64,000 nt of DNA from Diacronema lutheri (Eukaryota; Haptophyta; Pavlovophyceae; Pavlovales; Pavlovaceae), in the NCBI GenBank assembly GCA_019448385.1, contig JAGTXO010000038.1, positions 62,001 to 126,000 of the forward strand, in the 5' to 3' direction. How positions within the stretch are numbered: the first letter of the stretch is position 1; every line of letters begins with the position of its first letter. The notes beneath the pieces are model-generated. The model made no database searches. It was not told where the DNA came from and worked only from the letters and a program-made list of their open reading frames with translations. This document shows positions 26,601 to 28,823 of the stretch, one piece after another. A program made the position numbers and the translations under genes.

Positions 26601-27674
26601 ACGGCGGCGGGCGCGGCCGGGCGCGCGCGCAGCCGCAGCGGGAGTCGAGCGGACGCCGGCGGCGCGTCGGCCACGCCACGCCTCGCGCTCGCCACGCCGC
26701 GCTCGCCCGACGGCGTGGGGGCGCGCGACTCGCACCTCGACGGCTCGCGCTCCGTCCGTGTCTCGGCGGCGGTTGGCGACCAGCCGGTGCGCAGCATGGC
26801 GGAGGGTGGTGCAACAGTGCGCATAGCCAACGTGCGCGGGCTGGAGGGCGCGCTCGCACGGCAGCGACCGCCTCCGCCGCCGCCCGAGGGCACAGACACC
26901 GCCGCGGCCTTGGGGACGCGCGCGAGCGCGACCAGCCAGCCGGGCGTGCGCGGCGTGCGTGCGGCTGACGCGTCGCCCGGCTTCTGCGCGCTGCCGCGCG
27001 CGGCGACGCCCGCCGACGGTGTGCCGCGCGTGCGCGCGGTCGTGCGTGCGTCGGGCGTGCGCCCTTCGAGCCGCGCGGCTGCCTCGCGCTACGCGCGCCC
27101 GGTGACCGCCTCGTCCAACGCGTGCGCCGACGATGAGGACGGTGACGCCGACTTTGAGGGCAAGCTCGACCCGGTGCCTGCCGCATTCGCATCGCAGCTG
27201 CCGTCGGCGTCGCCCACGCCCACGATACGGATGAGCGCCGCCGAGCTGGACGCGGATCATGCCGACGGCGCGGCTGCCGGCGACGGCGTGCGCCGCCAGC
27301 AGCGCGCCTTGCGCGCCTCGCGCGCGTCCGCCGACGCGGCCGGTTCGCCGAGCGACGTGCCGGGCGCGCCGGCAAGCGAGGCCAAGGGTGGGCTGCCCGC
27401 CAAGCGCGCATCTCACGCGCCGCCGACACGCGGCGCGCTGCTCGCGTGGCTCTACACGAGCGCGTACCTCATCGCCGCGCTCGGCGGCGCGCTTGGCATC
27501 CGCGCCGCGTCTTCGCGCGAGTGGAGCGACGCGCAGCTGCGCAACGTGCTGCTCGCGTGGGCCGTCGCGGCGGTCGCCGAGCTCTGCGCGCTCCAGCCCT
27601 TCGTGCTCGCGTGCGCGCTGCCGCTCCTGCTGCGCGGCGCGAGACGCGCGGTTGTGCAGGTCGCGCCAAACTAG
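1..27674 (+). CDS. Giant Ser/Pro-rich membrane protein with cohesin-like, TMEM132-like and dockerin-like modules (5' partial)
   Basis: The frame is open from the left edge (first full codon at 3) to a TAG at 27672-27674, giving at least 9,223 residues without an intron. The true start lies upstream. Order: Ser/Pro array 1 (to about 2600), module A (2605-6815), array 2 (6816-15300), module B (15304-19795), array 3 (19800-21420), module C (21424-23220), a membrane segment near 23267-23345, a long Ala/Pro/Arg-rich tail, and more hydrophobic segments near 23735-23960 and 27430-27650. Ser-Pro arrays of this kind are known as hydroxyproline-rich rods in algal walls and surface coats, so the protein is probably an extended surface fibre fixed in the plasma membrane; that is inference. 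The last two hydrophobic segments faintly resemble polycystin/REJ-type membrane helices (Gln-Pro in the last one). Neighbouring genes have introns. Confidence is high for one coding frame and moderate for domain names. Confidence 0.9.
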   Translation, partial: SAPPSPPPSPPPSSPPHPPPSPPPPPRFLPFPPPTPPSPPPSPPPSPPPLPPLPPPSPPPSVSPPSAPSSPPPSPPPSPPPTLPPLPPPSPPPSVSPPSPPPSPPPSPPPSPPPPPRFLPFPPPTPPSPPPSPPPSPPPSPPLPPPSPPPSPPPSPPPNAPPSPPPSPPPTLPPLPPPSPPPSVSPPSAPPSPPPSPPPSPPPHPPPSPPPPPRFLPFPPPTPPSPPPSPPPSPPPSPPLPPPSPPPSLPPSPPPNAPPSPPSSPPPTLPPLPPPSPPPSVSPPSAPPSPPPSPPPSPPPHPPPSPPPPPRFLPFPPPTPPSSPPSPPPSPPPLPPLPPPSPPPSVSPPSAPPSPPPSPPPSPPPTLPPLPPSSPPPSVSPPSAPPSPPPSPPPSPPPHPPPSPPPPPRFLPFPPPTPPSPPPSPPPSPPPSPPLPPPSPPPSLPPSPPPNAPPSPPPSPPPTLPPLPPPSPPPSVSPPSAPPSLPPSPPPSPPPHPPPSPPPPPRFLPFPPPTPPSSPPSPPPSPPPLPPLPPPSPPPSVSPPSAPPSPPPSPPPSPPPTLPPLPPPSPPPSVSPPSAPPSPPPSPPPSPPPHPPPSPPPPPRFLPFPPPTPPSSPPSPPPSPPPLPPLPPPSPPPSPPPSAPPSPPPSPPPSPPPTQPPLPPPSPPPSVSPPSAPPSPPPSPPPSPPPHPPPSPPPPPRFLPFPPPTPPSSPPFPPPSPPPLPPLPPPSPPPSVSPPSAPPSPPPSPPPSPPPSNPPRLPPPSLPPSLPPFPPRQPPTPPPSPPPIPPPSLPPPGLPPSPPPPNSPPLPPPPGSPSPPPLPPPPSPPPSPPPSPSSPPPRPPPSPPSSPPPNFDPRPPPFPSPPPAPPFSFNASELVDGAAVRVLALPLSAGAALYGTDGSVLDTHQQSFGFFTGLPGVSGTLRAASHGIDLGISQSYTLTASRAASVRCIVRTTTAYVDRTTMLVAYQARDAAHRSQVLTSGLAVQLTLTRSGVGTTHLSSCGAPSATTGIGECVTTMPHWFSTAGQGAADVAVRLSYSSAAVASCTLPSAILIAKEPAPFALASAGMVGAMPKSPVFPGDTFTVNFVANTGGFALTGWSLTVSYDASTLSYQSTSASPLFSSPTVNAASVGTISVVTSGLSTGTTNADVTSSTLSLITFTLQVLVSVTPGSHVANAVSAVVDQMINSGLAIYVSNAAVSMTDAFDGTSPAGGDLLVDTLSTVGRFAYVARGELVNMAPLTGAPVATALSIVELYSRAATSNAILTAGYTCAAEDEAVLEILAGSPCTVQATSAASAGAASTAVTVTHSATGALVATVPLRVWFPLDASVRVPYSTLYRIQGLQLASSCGSPGFQSAFVSAVASFGGDGLATISLVDVTNQVTLVSSDSTIAILSTSATLGLVTVTGLSAGRVVVSLSGSSPTVSREIFVVADEIVRRVDSLVPVAFTQASFGAGPPSTFELGADVQFDANVVLAQTLVAEGDVASIYAYAYLGDGSYELVPSDQLTVSSRTSSLSVANPGAVTAPWTAAVAFGASSATGQLLDVHWTVCSTQVASARAKVVVNLPAPTSVAIVASVNRVAPPDDAASLSPSPLATSFAVTVTVGYADQSTRDFTLDSRANVTLVGGSDACASFDGMRTVTVLSGSKGVCSSVLVQADLSLYGLTDTVAVTLVTLDSLALSFSPSPAYLGSSAVGVTTLSRLGESSDYQQATAAVLATLSDGTSKWVQPHVTLSSNATGVVSVIGLVISGVAPGVALLIADWGGLASASAEIVALDAAVLLSSVLLTALGNSVGPVSLAGEQFATFVLGARVSFTDGRVLDDVVSSTAANVTALLGFASDDTSVVSVSASGVLTLVGNGVGLTTLTANSLDAGAVANTLTVAGNLDPAKGDFDLGQQAGLQYVQAGSIFTVPVRVNTGGALIAIQNFQLELSFDDAVLLATSCTPSVSWAVCTTNDPVNHVLLVGNTDSTATVGTAAQLATITFAVQSTGSTTIGGTIVELVTNENGATRIQDATMLAGAGVIVATGSRRALREARLAGIAPLATARRRLQTCGGCSEGIVGDVDGDCAFTSFDVRVLSEYVANLGPSVCASQLDATLDGAVTGQDALYLLYAVAGKLRFLTSYNVTEVPTVGTANPLTASIALTAHTNVPSDDSRTDVYFEISMDGVEHTPIYLAGSSSDRVSTNGFWVANALFDAGSFVVSVYPASGWPPLSRHIGIAVVVETKDAFGAQDEQRRFPFLGSSIEPYASLAFTFQALLSVRIAGVPYSPPPMPLPPPPSPPPLEPPSPPPALPPSPPPHSPPSPPPSPPPMPPPSPPLTPPTLPPLPPPSPPPSVSPPSAPPSPPPSSPPSPPPSPPPTLMPLSPPSPPPSVSPPSSPPSPPPSPSPSPPPPPRFLPFPPPTPPSPPPSPPPSPPPSSPLPPPSPPPSPPPSPPPTLPPLPPPSPPPSVSTPNAPPSPPPIPPPSPPPSPPPSPPPPPRFLPFPPPLPPSPPPSPPPSPPPLPPLPPPSPPPSAPPSPPPSAPPSPPPSPPLTLPPLPPTSPPPSVSPPSPPPSPPPSPPPSPPPHPPPSPPPPPRFLPFPPPTPPSPPPSPPPSPPPSSPLPPPSQPPSPPPSPPPTLPPLPPPSPPPSVSPPSPPPSPPPIPPPSPPPSPPPSPPPPPRFLPFPPPTPPSPPPSPPPSPPPSSPLPAPSPPPSPPPSPPPTLPPLPPPSPPPSVSPPSKPPSPPPIPPPSPPPSPPPSPPPPPRFLPFPPPLPPSPPPSPPPSPPPSSPLPPPSPPPSTPPSPPPSPPPSPPPSPPPPPRFLPFPPPLPPSPPPSPPPSPPPSPPLPPPSPPPSTPPSPPPSPPPSPPPSPPPTLPPLPPPSPPPSVSPPSPPPSPPPSPPPSLPPSPSPSPPPPPRFLPFPPPLPPSPPPSPPPSPPPSSPLPPSSPPPSPPPTLPPLPPPSPPPSVSPPSPPPSPPPSPPPSLPPSPPPSPPPPPRFLPFPPPLPPSPPPSPPPSPPPSPPLPPPSPPPSAPPSPPPSPPPSPPPSPPPTLPPLPPPSPPPSVSPPSPPPSPPPSPPPSLPPSPPPSPPPPPRFLPFPPPLPSSPPPSPPPSPPPSQPLPPPSPPPSAPPSLPPSPPPTLPPLPPPSPPPSVSPPSQPPSPPPSPPPSLPPSPPPSPPPPPRFLPFPPPLPPSPPPSPPPSPPPSPPLPPPSPPPSAPPSLPPSPPPTLPPLPPPSPPPSVSPPSQPPSPPPSPPPSLPPSPPPSPPPPPRFLPFPPPLPPSPPPSPPPSPPPSPPLPPPSPPPSAPPSPPPSPPPSPPPSPPPTLPPLPPPSPPPSVSPPSPPPSPPPSLPPSLPPSPPPSPPPPPRFLPFPPPLPPSPPPGPPPSPPPSSPLPPPSPPPSPPPTLPPLPPPSPPPSVSPPSPPPSPPPSPPPSLPPSPPPSPPPPPRFLPFPPPLPPSPPPSPPPSPPPSPPLPPPSPPPSAPPILPPSPPPTLPPLPPPSPPPSVSPPSPPPSPPPSPPPSLPPSPPPSPPPPPRFLPFPPPLPPSPQPSPPPSPPPSPPLPPPSPPPSTPPSPPPSPPPSPPPSPPPTLRPLPPPSPPPSVSPPSEPPLPPPIPPPSPPPSPPPSPPPSPPPPPRFLPFPPPLPPSPPPSPPPSPPPSPLPPPPIPPPSAPPSPPPSPPPSPPPSPPPTLPPPPPPSPPPSVSPPSPPSSPPPSPPPSLPSSPPPSPPPPPRFLPFPPPLPPSPPPSPPPSPPPSSPLPPPSPPPSPPPTLPPLPPPSPPPSVSPPSPPPSPPPSPPPSPPPSSPPSPPPPPRFLPFPPPLPPSPPPSPLPSPPPSPPLPPPSPPPSTPPSPPPSPPPSPPPSPPPTLPPLPPPSPPPSVSPPSPPPSPPPSPPPSPPPSPPPSPPPSPPPPPRFLPFPPPLPPSPPPSPPPSPPPSPPPPPPSPPPSAPPSPPPSPPPSPPPSPPPTLPPLPPPSPPPSVSPPSPPSSPPPSPPPSLPPSPPPSPPPPPRFLPFPPPLPPSPPPSPPPSPPPSSPLPPPSPPPSPPPTLPPLPPPSPPPSVSPPSPPPSPPPSPPPSLPPSPPPSPPPPPRFLPFPPPLPPSPPPSPPPSPPPSSPLPPPSPPPSPPPTLPPLPPPSPPPSVSPPSPPPSPPPSPPPSPPPSSPPSPPPPPRFLPFPPPLPPSPPPSPLPSPPPSPPLPPPSPPPSTPPSPPPSPPPSPPPSPPPTLPPLPPPSPPPSVSPPSPPPSPPPSPPPSPTPSPPPSPPPSPPPPPRFLPFPPPLPPSPPPSPPPSPPPSPPPPPPSPPPSAPPSPPPSPPPSPPPSPPPTLPPLPPPSPPPSVSPPSPPSSPPPSPPPSLPPSPPPSPPPPPRFLPFPPPLPPSPPPSPPPSPPPSSPLPPPSPPPSPPPTLPPLPPPSPPPSVSPPSPPPSPPPSPPPSPPPSSPPSPPPPPRFLPFPPPLPPSPPPSPPPSPPPSSPLPPPSPPPSPPPTLPPLPPPSPPPSVSPPSPPPSPPPSPPPSLPPSPPPSPPPPPRFLPFPPPLPPSPPPSPPPSPPPSSPLPPPSPPPSPPPTLPPLPPPSPPPSVSPPSPPPSPPPSPPPSLPPSPPPSPPPPPRFLPFPPPLPPSPPPSPPPSPPPSPPPPPPSPPPSAPPSPPPSPPPSPPPSPPPTLPPLPPPSPPPSVSPPSPPSSPPPSPPPSLPPSPPPSPPPPPRFLPFPPPLPPSPPPSPPPSPPPSSPLPPPSPPPSPPPTLPPLPPPSPPPSVSPPSPPPSPPPSPPPSLPPSPPPSPPPPPRFLPFPPPLPPSPPPSPPPSPPPSPPLPPPSPPPSTPPSPPPSPPPSPPPSPPPTLPPLPPPSPPPSVSPPSPPPSPPPSPPLSPPPSPPPNPPPPPRFLPFPPPLPPSPSPSPLPSPPPSTPLPPPSPPPSTPPSPPPSPPPSPPPSPPPTLPPLPPPSPPPSLSPPSEPPLPPPIPPPSPPPSPPPSPPPSPPPPPRFLPVPPPLPPSPPPSPPPSPPPSPPLPPPSPPPIPPPSPPPSPPPSPPPPPRFLPFPPPLPPSPPPSPPPSPPPSPPLPPPSALPSPPPSPPPSAPPTSSPSLPSPFPPTPPPPRPPPVPYQALLVAGARVEQFQTAGIAPGLPLAGNAGASDVSQVSGAFGFFDGASPTASGSIGARLVGFTGLDATMPITSGGSASYSIAAQRAASVAVTVRTTMLHADSAALRVAYQLRDAAGRTRVLATSLSTQLLISTTGGLLAKSVCAAANSVSGVGECATSVPSSWFSTSAPTTLSVIVEVRYASVFVVSALAPATTVLAQVPVHPPLSAAGVRIVAARSERFAGDTFSATAYAHTGGFALKSFKLSVSFDSAVLSLVSVVSSSSYATPVTNSGAVGQIGILVSGVNAAVTDAAVTGDAVELFTLTFVIGGALAAGSYANVLSAVADELLNSVGFRFVESAPAQMEDARGGAQPSVQLVVSRPVLVGVFGHVSTTGDSVRRNLAPLSAVADSTTLSATFLYSRANTELSPSTARGVDFTCALASADAAALSVSAACDIVADATRTRGAAAIVTLSAAGSAVSTSVPIRVWFPQEASVVVSAADLRPIANVSRRAAGGACTGDSSDEALLDLAPAYRRARVRVIAHFSYDGSINGTGSSRALGFTDGLDVTRFVTLQVADGAIAALTVDSAAGIVHVSGALGGSEGTTSVVVASAADPAFATAALINVGGSALDVLSVAIVALTAASWAVAPAGAALAFGATLSPVVSLAQTLDSEGDSAKLYAWAHLADGSAEPVPHAELQLASSTASLELQRNGADPDGAWMATVALNAVAQSGALIAGTWRACGAAAAGSGAALLHLALPAFVSLAVSADSARVTDPLDAAAAAPSSIPSFTSLSAIASFADGTSVDFSTDSRVNFTLAHADGSSACASLTGNVLTVNAGAVASGTCPSSLTVLVRIDVYGGAQSVTVPLVSFERLDVSALPFPSYAGAATRSSLSRISCLAAPAYQRASLVASATLSDGSVVGVSASASFSSSLAAVATVDGTSRTLRPLSAGTTAVSATWAGTSSAAPLSVTVTDVPVEPSSLALSSASGAGAFDLAGAIGATTGLQVGVTFSDGTVWTDVGALVNWVDVADLFDFASADPSAVAVSANGALTLLANAPVAIAVSAAWRCSPASVGAGSVSVRPNLAPAYADIDLGAASGLQFVQSGSTLSVAVRANTGASARLVNFQVEVALDATLLRASACTIPAALSGATCTMNDPVNRVRLVMDSAASTATGTALALATIVFDVIGAGDATFAGTLVEFITVSDAGVEVRTQDAAIVAGAGVARLAARRRLDELAPDAPLERALAARAAAALAGARAAEGARASAQPRRRRLSTCDPCTARVYGDVSGDCAFTSFDVRVASLVALNSSSYDPRSWCAWRRSQLDPTLDGAVTTGDASYLLLAVAGKRRFVNAALSAFAHTGDFDGSTVGAHVTVRFALVDDSGEPSTAPRTAVRFEVRFAEGALSGQGEVNASIGTVEAAPSAAGNWLLAAQLSAAGGGVWEAAFRPAAALSNGGTWPVAGSLHVAAMVETVDALGGSDSDRQFPFLGATASPYFEGGYAFNPLFTTQVVIAPSPPRSPPSPPPSPPPSPPPSPPPSHSPPPSPPPPRPPPSPLLPLPPPSPPPSKPPPSPPPPSPPPAPPPRPPPAPPPSPPPSPPPPAPPPSPPPAPPPRPPPAPPPSPPPSPPPPTPPPGAPPLPPPSAPPAPPPSPPPPPRTLPFPPPQPPSSPPSPPPPAPPPSPPPRTPPPSPPPPRPPPSPPPSPSPPPRPPPRQPPSPPPSPPPSPPPPPRFLPFPPPVPPSPPPSPPPPTPPPSPPPPRPPPSPPPPARPPSPPPPSPRQPPPPPPPKPPPPPRFLPFPPPTPPSSPPSPPPSPPPSPPLPPPSPPPSPPPSAPPSPPPSPPPSPPPSPPPSPPPPPRFLPFPPPLPPSPPPSPPPSPPPSPPLPPPSPPPSAPPSPPPSPPPSPPPSPPSTLPPLPPPSPPPSVSPPSAPPLPPPSPPPSPPPSPPPSPPPPPRFLPFPPPVPPSPPPSPPPPSPPPSPPPPSPPPPTPPPSPPPPRPPPSPPPPPRFEPFPPPQPPSPPPSPLPPAPPPSPPPRSPPLPHRPPPSPTPPPPLPTFAGKAYDGYLAGCALSLGSAPPFATTADFGNFEVSGLWADLFGQTLTINTAALPCVDESTGLPIAAPLMTKITAPSPVSVTVTPLTTVLVELGRDTHRLDADVALALGLEPSAFADGGSASFLLASDLFVSLWTQDTHRQSAASLAALNAAMTTTAEVLAGAIAPRDASTGAVGGVALRQAASAVFGAIAAEVQARIDAAAGGALALSGNETVRAVIVRAIDLLPSRGVPVSTGLADDAAMLDAAAASVAHASARVEAAALALGAVGAGADVRALLVTLGQLQAASATALANALADVANGELSLAEALASTALGASNFDVAAAVTIVPQPRPEGDYAPFAPPSAPPPRPPPSPPGSPAPPPPIETLLGVAHAAASPGANARARALAADLAALDARTPPPVAIGVATELLELTFSGQGLLARGDSSGAVHYDVAAWTAANGTGACEPAVLGLPPTPLANGSATVGFASLAPRAPPLDGSAPTVNALGADNATLATPAALSLCFAFARDVALAARAQLAASAEGRPVTPADFAAARDGVGAAGPPLNDAAIGALLDGMSVEARYNLSAAVGAIAHAPTLVLGVAARAPAPPAPPPPGPRFDVSGAPVTISPPTPSYGGFLLAIVCVALLVADVLLLLLARSRHRARVHGEGGADGAPGGRKAAATTHPDGGVDGGSSPPLSTHRPLASELALTADTAAIGGGARGTDATGSGGVTGGRAAGADAGADRSTAPAAWRLFLAHHALVNALRTRQGYPALSDDVADGALTPAEAVHALGAQLALLLLAVVAWDETAAAGGRAAPSTLGVGMAVAARAGVLAAAIAHPFGWLARVGFGLAARAARRAELLRRAGELSEGNVAALVAASPPPLPPAGTAGAADDEDMRSALSDKSRVLKLAAAPPAPPQRTAAGTMLTLAPPSVGPRGGALVQLPLPSDRVSIAARRAELVAGCASALQPIRPLVEPPRAAVADFISPPRALGMTFEPEAQVLGAALAPGGVITASAQALPEPSMAYCSDDRFAELPFETRLRVKTRHEPKSRNKPRLPAVDAAALQRTGRVALPAEIAAGGLALPTELPPAPRRASRAGQLPPPPAARARVAAGGALPLPLPATAAPRNTPVAGAPACPSPLDFAAACAPPALPVPAGARCAALGALPSAALAGAARQSAIAAATARRAAAAGAGVQSSAASPGASPLSAAEAAAAAIAARAPRVAGLSDMLPPRSPVVAGGVTLPPSSSRAPSRRPASRGALMPPAAAGAPSAGAGGGTSDGDPPATPLLPGGSRCSAPRPRKPTAPRTPACADEQDGDGESAEPRRRFNAQPFDLFATPAFAGLSATGGPADADTLRARSSSLLAPAGGARGRPISAGRVGLPAAPAPDGAPPPAAPAPDRAAGEAAGAAARLRAGRVALPPQPPPADPPPSPPPSPPRSPTPAAGGARRGGGDGREGAPPLPLSPWRAYKVERDTAPRAAAGDDEPQPAAAADACAPRQAFAAPAAPSSAAVALLPAGALPLASALPPTATGGRGGYRGRVHVPAAATPGAMAPSACACARAAGASSADVQFAASRPGSAAMRVRAGSRGVRIAVGPDGGALVGAAGAASVLLPMRRTLSACGQVVPVPLARERVGVSGARATRPASATSRAAVAGADGDACHPTGALEHFQSERVGPAGVGASGLAAAALPGAWGADAPFAILGVCPPPTPPDLRALRNSVIRVESPGGRVSSSDPTAAGAAGRARSRSGSRADAGGASATPRLALATPRSPDGVGARDSHLDGSRSVRVSAAVGDQPVRSMAEGGATVRIANVRGLEGALARQRPPPPPPEGTDTAAALGTRASATSQPGVRGVRAADASPGFCALPRAATPADGVPRVRAVVRASGVRPSSRAAASRYARPVTASSNACADDEDGDADFEGKLDPVPAAFASQLPSASPTPTIRMSAAELDADHADGAAAGDGVRRQQRALRASRASADAAGSPSDVPGAPASEAKGGLPAKRASHAPPTRGALLAWLYTSAYLIAALGGALGIRAASSREWSDAQLRNVLLAWAVAAVAELCALQPFVLACALPLLLRGARRAVVQVAPN
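2605..6815 (+). other. Module A: cohesin-like x2, TMEM132-like middle, dockerin-like pair
   Basis: This is about 1,400 residues of ordinary globular composition between two Ser/Pro arrays. A first cohesin-like fold lies at about 3235-3600 (GDTFTVNFVANTGGF, then a strand ending in LTVSYD). A long beta-rich part with repeated 'F/Y-x-DG-T/S' turns follows (about 3600-5640) and resembles the immunoglobulin-like middle of the TMEM132 family. A second cohesin-like fold is at about 5676-6080 (GSIFTVPVRVNTGG, then LELSFDDAVL). A dibasic stretch (ARRRLQTCGGC) leads into a dockerin-like pair at 6166-6380, then a beta-rich end to about 6800. The same order recurs in module B. Domain names rest on motif reading, not on a profile search. 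Confidence 0.7.
6166..6380 (+). other. Dockerin-like calcium repeat pair, module A
   Basis: Two 12-residue EF-type loops can be read: DVDGDCAFTSFD and DATLDGAVTGQD, each followed by a helix (VRVLSEYVAN; ALYLLYAVAGK). Asp at loop positions 1, 5 and 12, with T at 9, fits dockerin F-hand repeats. A CGGC pair precedes the first loop. Calcium binding is inferred from these residues. Confidence 0.75.
6816..15300 (+). repeat. Ser/Pro array 2, 31 anchor units
   Basis: About 8.5 kb of coding repeat, some 2,830 residues almost wholly Pro and Ser. I counted 31 RFLPF(V)PPP anchors, from about 7195 to about 15100, spaced roughly 165-305 bases. Units differ by optional inserts (SAPP, STPP, SSPLPPP, TLPPLPPP, SVSPPS), as expected from unequal exchange. 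One anchor reads RFLPV (about 14946). The reverse strand and one other forward frame are also open for thousands of bases here; these are composition shadows. Confidence 0.92.
11150..13275 (+). repeat. 1,080-base tandem duplication inside array 2
   Basis: About 11154-12195 is repeated at an exact offset of 1,080 bases (about 12234-13275). Four successive anchor units, each with its own variants ([21 protein letters not shown]), recur in the same order. The compared stretches are almost identical; one visible change turns a Pro into a Thr codon near 12750. Identity breaks at both ends, at about 11101-11150 and after about 13275. Confidence 0.85.
15304..19795 (+). other. Module B: second copy of the cohesin/TMEM132/dockerin-like module
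   Basis: About 1,500 residues repeat the order of module A. A cohesin-like fold lies at about 15960-16310 (GDTFSATAYAHTGGF). A beta-rich TMEM132-like middle follows, with a second cohesin-like fold at about 18530-18905 (GSTLSVAVRANTG, VEVALDATLL). A basic linker ends in RRRRLSTCDPC, a dockerin-like pair occupies 19086-19310, and a beta-rich end runs to 19795. Third codon positions are richer in G/C than in module A, so the copies have been separate for some time. Names are from motif reading. Confidence 0.7.
19086..19310 (+). other. Dockerin-like calcium repeat pair, module B
   Basis: Loops DVSGDCAFTSFD and DPTLDGAVTTGD match those of module A, each followed by a helix. The second loop is preceded by an extra Trp/Cys-containing insert (SWCAWRRSQ) absent from module A. 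A CDPC pair takes the place of CGGC. Calcium binding is inferred. Confidence 0.73.
19800..21420 (+). repeat. Ser/Pro array 3
   Basis: About 540 residues of SPPP, PPRPPP and APPP units with six anchors of the RFLPFPPP type, including the variants RTLPFPPP and RFEPFPPP. It is less regular than arrays 1 and 2 and contains more Arg and Ala. It joins module B to the membrane-proximal module C. Confidence 0.9.
21424..23220 (+). other. Module C: membrane-proximal extracellular region
   Basis: It starts with a small beta domain (YDGYLAGCALSLG, then DFGNFEVSGL, then VTVTPLTTVLVELG). This resembles the 'G-Y-x-x-G' carrier-type domains ending in PLTTLL that are common in secreted bacterial and protist proteins. 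An Ala-rich helical part follows (about 21730-22430). A short Pro linker (about 22440-22520) leads to a second alpha/beta part to about 23200. Its layout is unlike modules A and B. I do not recognise the second half. Confidence 0.55.
23265..27674 (+). other. Membrane segments and low-complexity tail of the giant protein
   Basis: A clear membrane helix lies at about 23267-23345 (FLLAIVCVALLVADVLLLLL), followed by a basic stop-transfer stretch. Two weaker hydrophobic stretches lie near 23735-23800 and 23830-23960, and two more at the C-terminus near 27430-27520 and 27530-27650. The region between (about 24000-27400) is Ala/Pro/Arg/Gly-rich with few predicted folds and is probably cytoplasmic and disordered. 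An odd number of helices would put the N-terminal arrays outside and the C-terminus inside. Helix number is uncertain. Confidence 0.6.
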
Positions 27675-28130
27675 CGGGGTTTCACAAGAGTTCTCCTCCC
27701 GCAGGGTCGACGCCCTGATTTCGGCCTGATGTTGCGTGCGCCCTTTCGCTCGCTCCCTCCGTCACGCCTCGGCCCCGTGCGCGCCCCTCCTGCTGACCCG
27801 CCTGTGAGCGTCGTTAGTATGTGTATTTAAGCAATCGTTAGTATGTCATTGCTTAAATACTAAGCAATGACGTAAGCGCCGTTAGTATTTAAGCAAGCGA
27901 CCAGGCGGCGGAAGCGGGCGCTGACGCGTGCGGTGGTTTGGACGGCGTGTATCGCCTGCACGCGGGCGGCGGCACGCGACCGGCAGCGCGCGGCGATTAG
28001 GCACGGGCGGGCCCTTTGGGCCCGTCGGGCCTCGCTGCTCGCTCGCTGGTGACCGGGATGCACGGGGATCGACGACATTGGTGGCTACTCGATCCCCCGC
28101 AGCTGGTGCTGACCCCGCTGTCCTGACGTA
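27675..28130. other. Intergenic stretch between giant gene and transposon
   Basis: No coding frame with protein-like composition was found. It holds the end of the giant gene's transcript, a cluster of GTTAGTAT / TTAAGCAA words (27808-27895), and GC-rich sequence with a small ggccc/gggcc inverted pair near 28012-28035. I see no polyadenylation signal of animal type. Confidence 0.6.
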
Positions 28131-28145
28131 CCGTTAGTATATTTA
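27808..28145. repeat. Palindromic GTTAGTAT/TTAAGCAAT cluster at the transposon's left flank
   Basis: The word CGTTAGTAT occurs at about 27811, 27834, 27879 and 28132. A perfect 13-base inverted pair (GTATTTAAGCAAT at 27823-27835, ATTGCTTAAATAC at 27848-27860) sits in it. GCGTCGTTAGTAT at 27808-27820 is the exact reverse complement of 31618-31630 at the transposon's right end, so this cluster is either the outer part of the element or an older related insertion. Confidence 0.7.
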
Positions 28146-28187
28146 AGCAATGCTGCTACGGTGCGAAAATAAGACGCAGCCGGGAAG

Positions 28188-28272
28188 GGAAAATATTTGG
28201 GAGTTCCGTACCCATACGTCTGTTTTCGACGTTTCAAACTTTGCCTCCGTACTTTTAGACACTTCCAAAGTG
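28188..28272 (+). repeat. Left terminal inverted repeat of the MULE
   Basis: It contains AAATATTTGGGAGTTCCGTA, then TTTCAAACTTTGCCTCCG and ACTTTTAGACACTT. The same words appear in the same order, reverse-complemented, at 31522-31606. Between matching blocks the arms differ by small changes. Confidence 0.82.
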
Positions 28273-28465
28273 TTTGCAAACTTTCGCCCGGACTCCGCCC
28301 GAACTCCGTACTGTTCGACGCTGGACCCAAAACTTCGTGCGGGAGCGCGAGTGAGCGGCGCAGGGCCGGCGGAACGCGCGCGTGCGCATGAGTGGCGGTT
28401 CGCGCTGCGGCTCACGACATGACCGTCGGTTTTACTTTCGTGCGTCTTTCGTGCGTCCCTCGTTC

Positions 28466-28630
28466 GTTGCCGCAGGTACCGCTATCACGTGCGACTGGAT
28501 GATGATGACGCGCCGCGGGCGTTGCCGCAGGTACCGCTATCGCGCATGCTACTGCATGCATGCGGCAACGCCGTGGCGCTCATGCATGCGCACGCAGCAC
28601 GCCCTCATGCATGCGCACGCAGCACGCCCT
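28466..28630. repeat. Short direct repeats in the transposon 5' region
   Basis: A 21-base word beginning GTTGCCGCAGGTACCGC occurs at 28466-28486 and 28521-28541. A 25-base word beginning CATGCATGCGCACGCAGCAC is tandemly duplicated at 28581-28605 and 28606-28630. They precede the transposase coding region and may be regulatory or replication slippage products. Confidence 0.85.
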
Positions 28631-28823
28631 CAAGCCTTAGAGGCCAAGGCTAGAGTTAATATGCCTACACCGGTTTGGTGCCCCTCGCTTTGGACGCTTT
28701 GAATACCAACCCAAGTGCGTAGCAGCTTGCGCGCTGCAGCAGCCTGCCACGCGTCGCCGGCTGATCCACCTGCATGTGTTGGCCGCAGCGCGAAAGGACT
28801 AACGTACCCCACCCCGTATTGCT

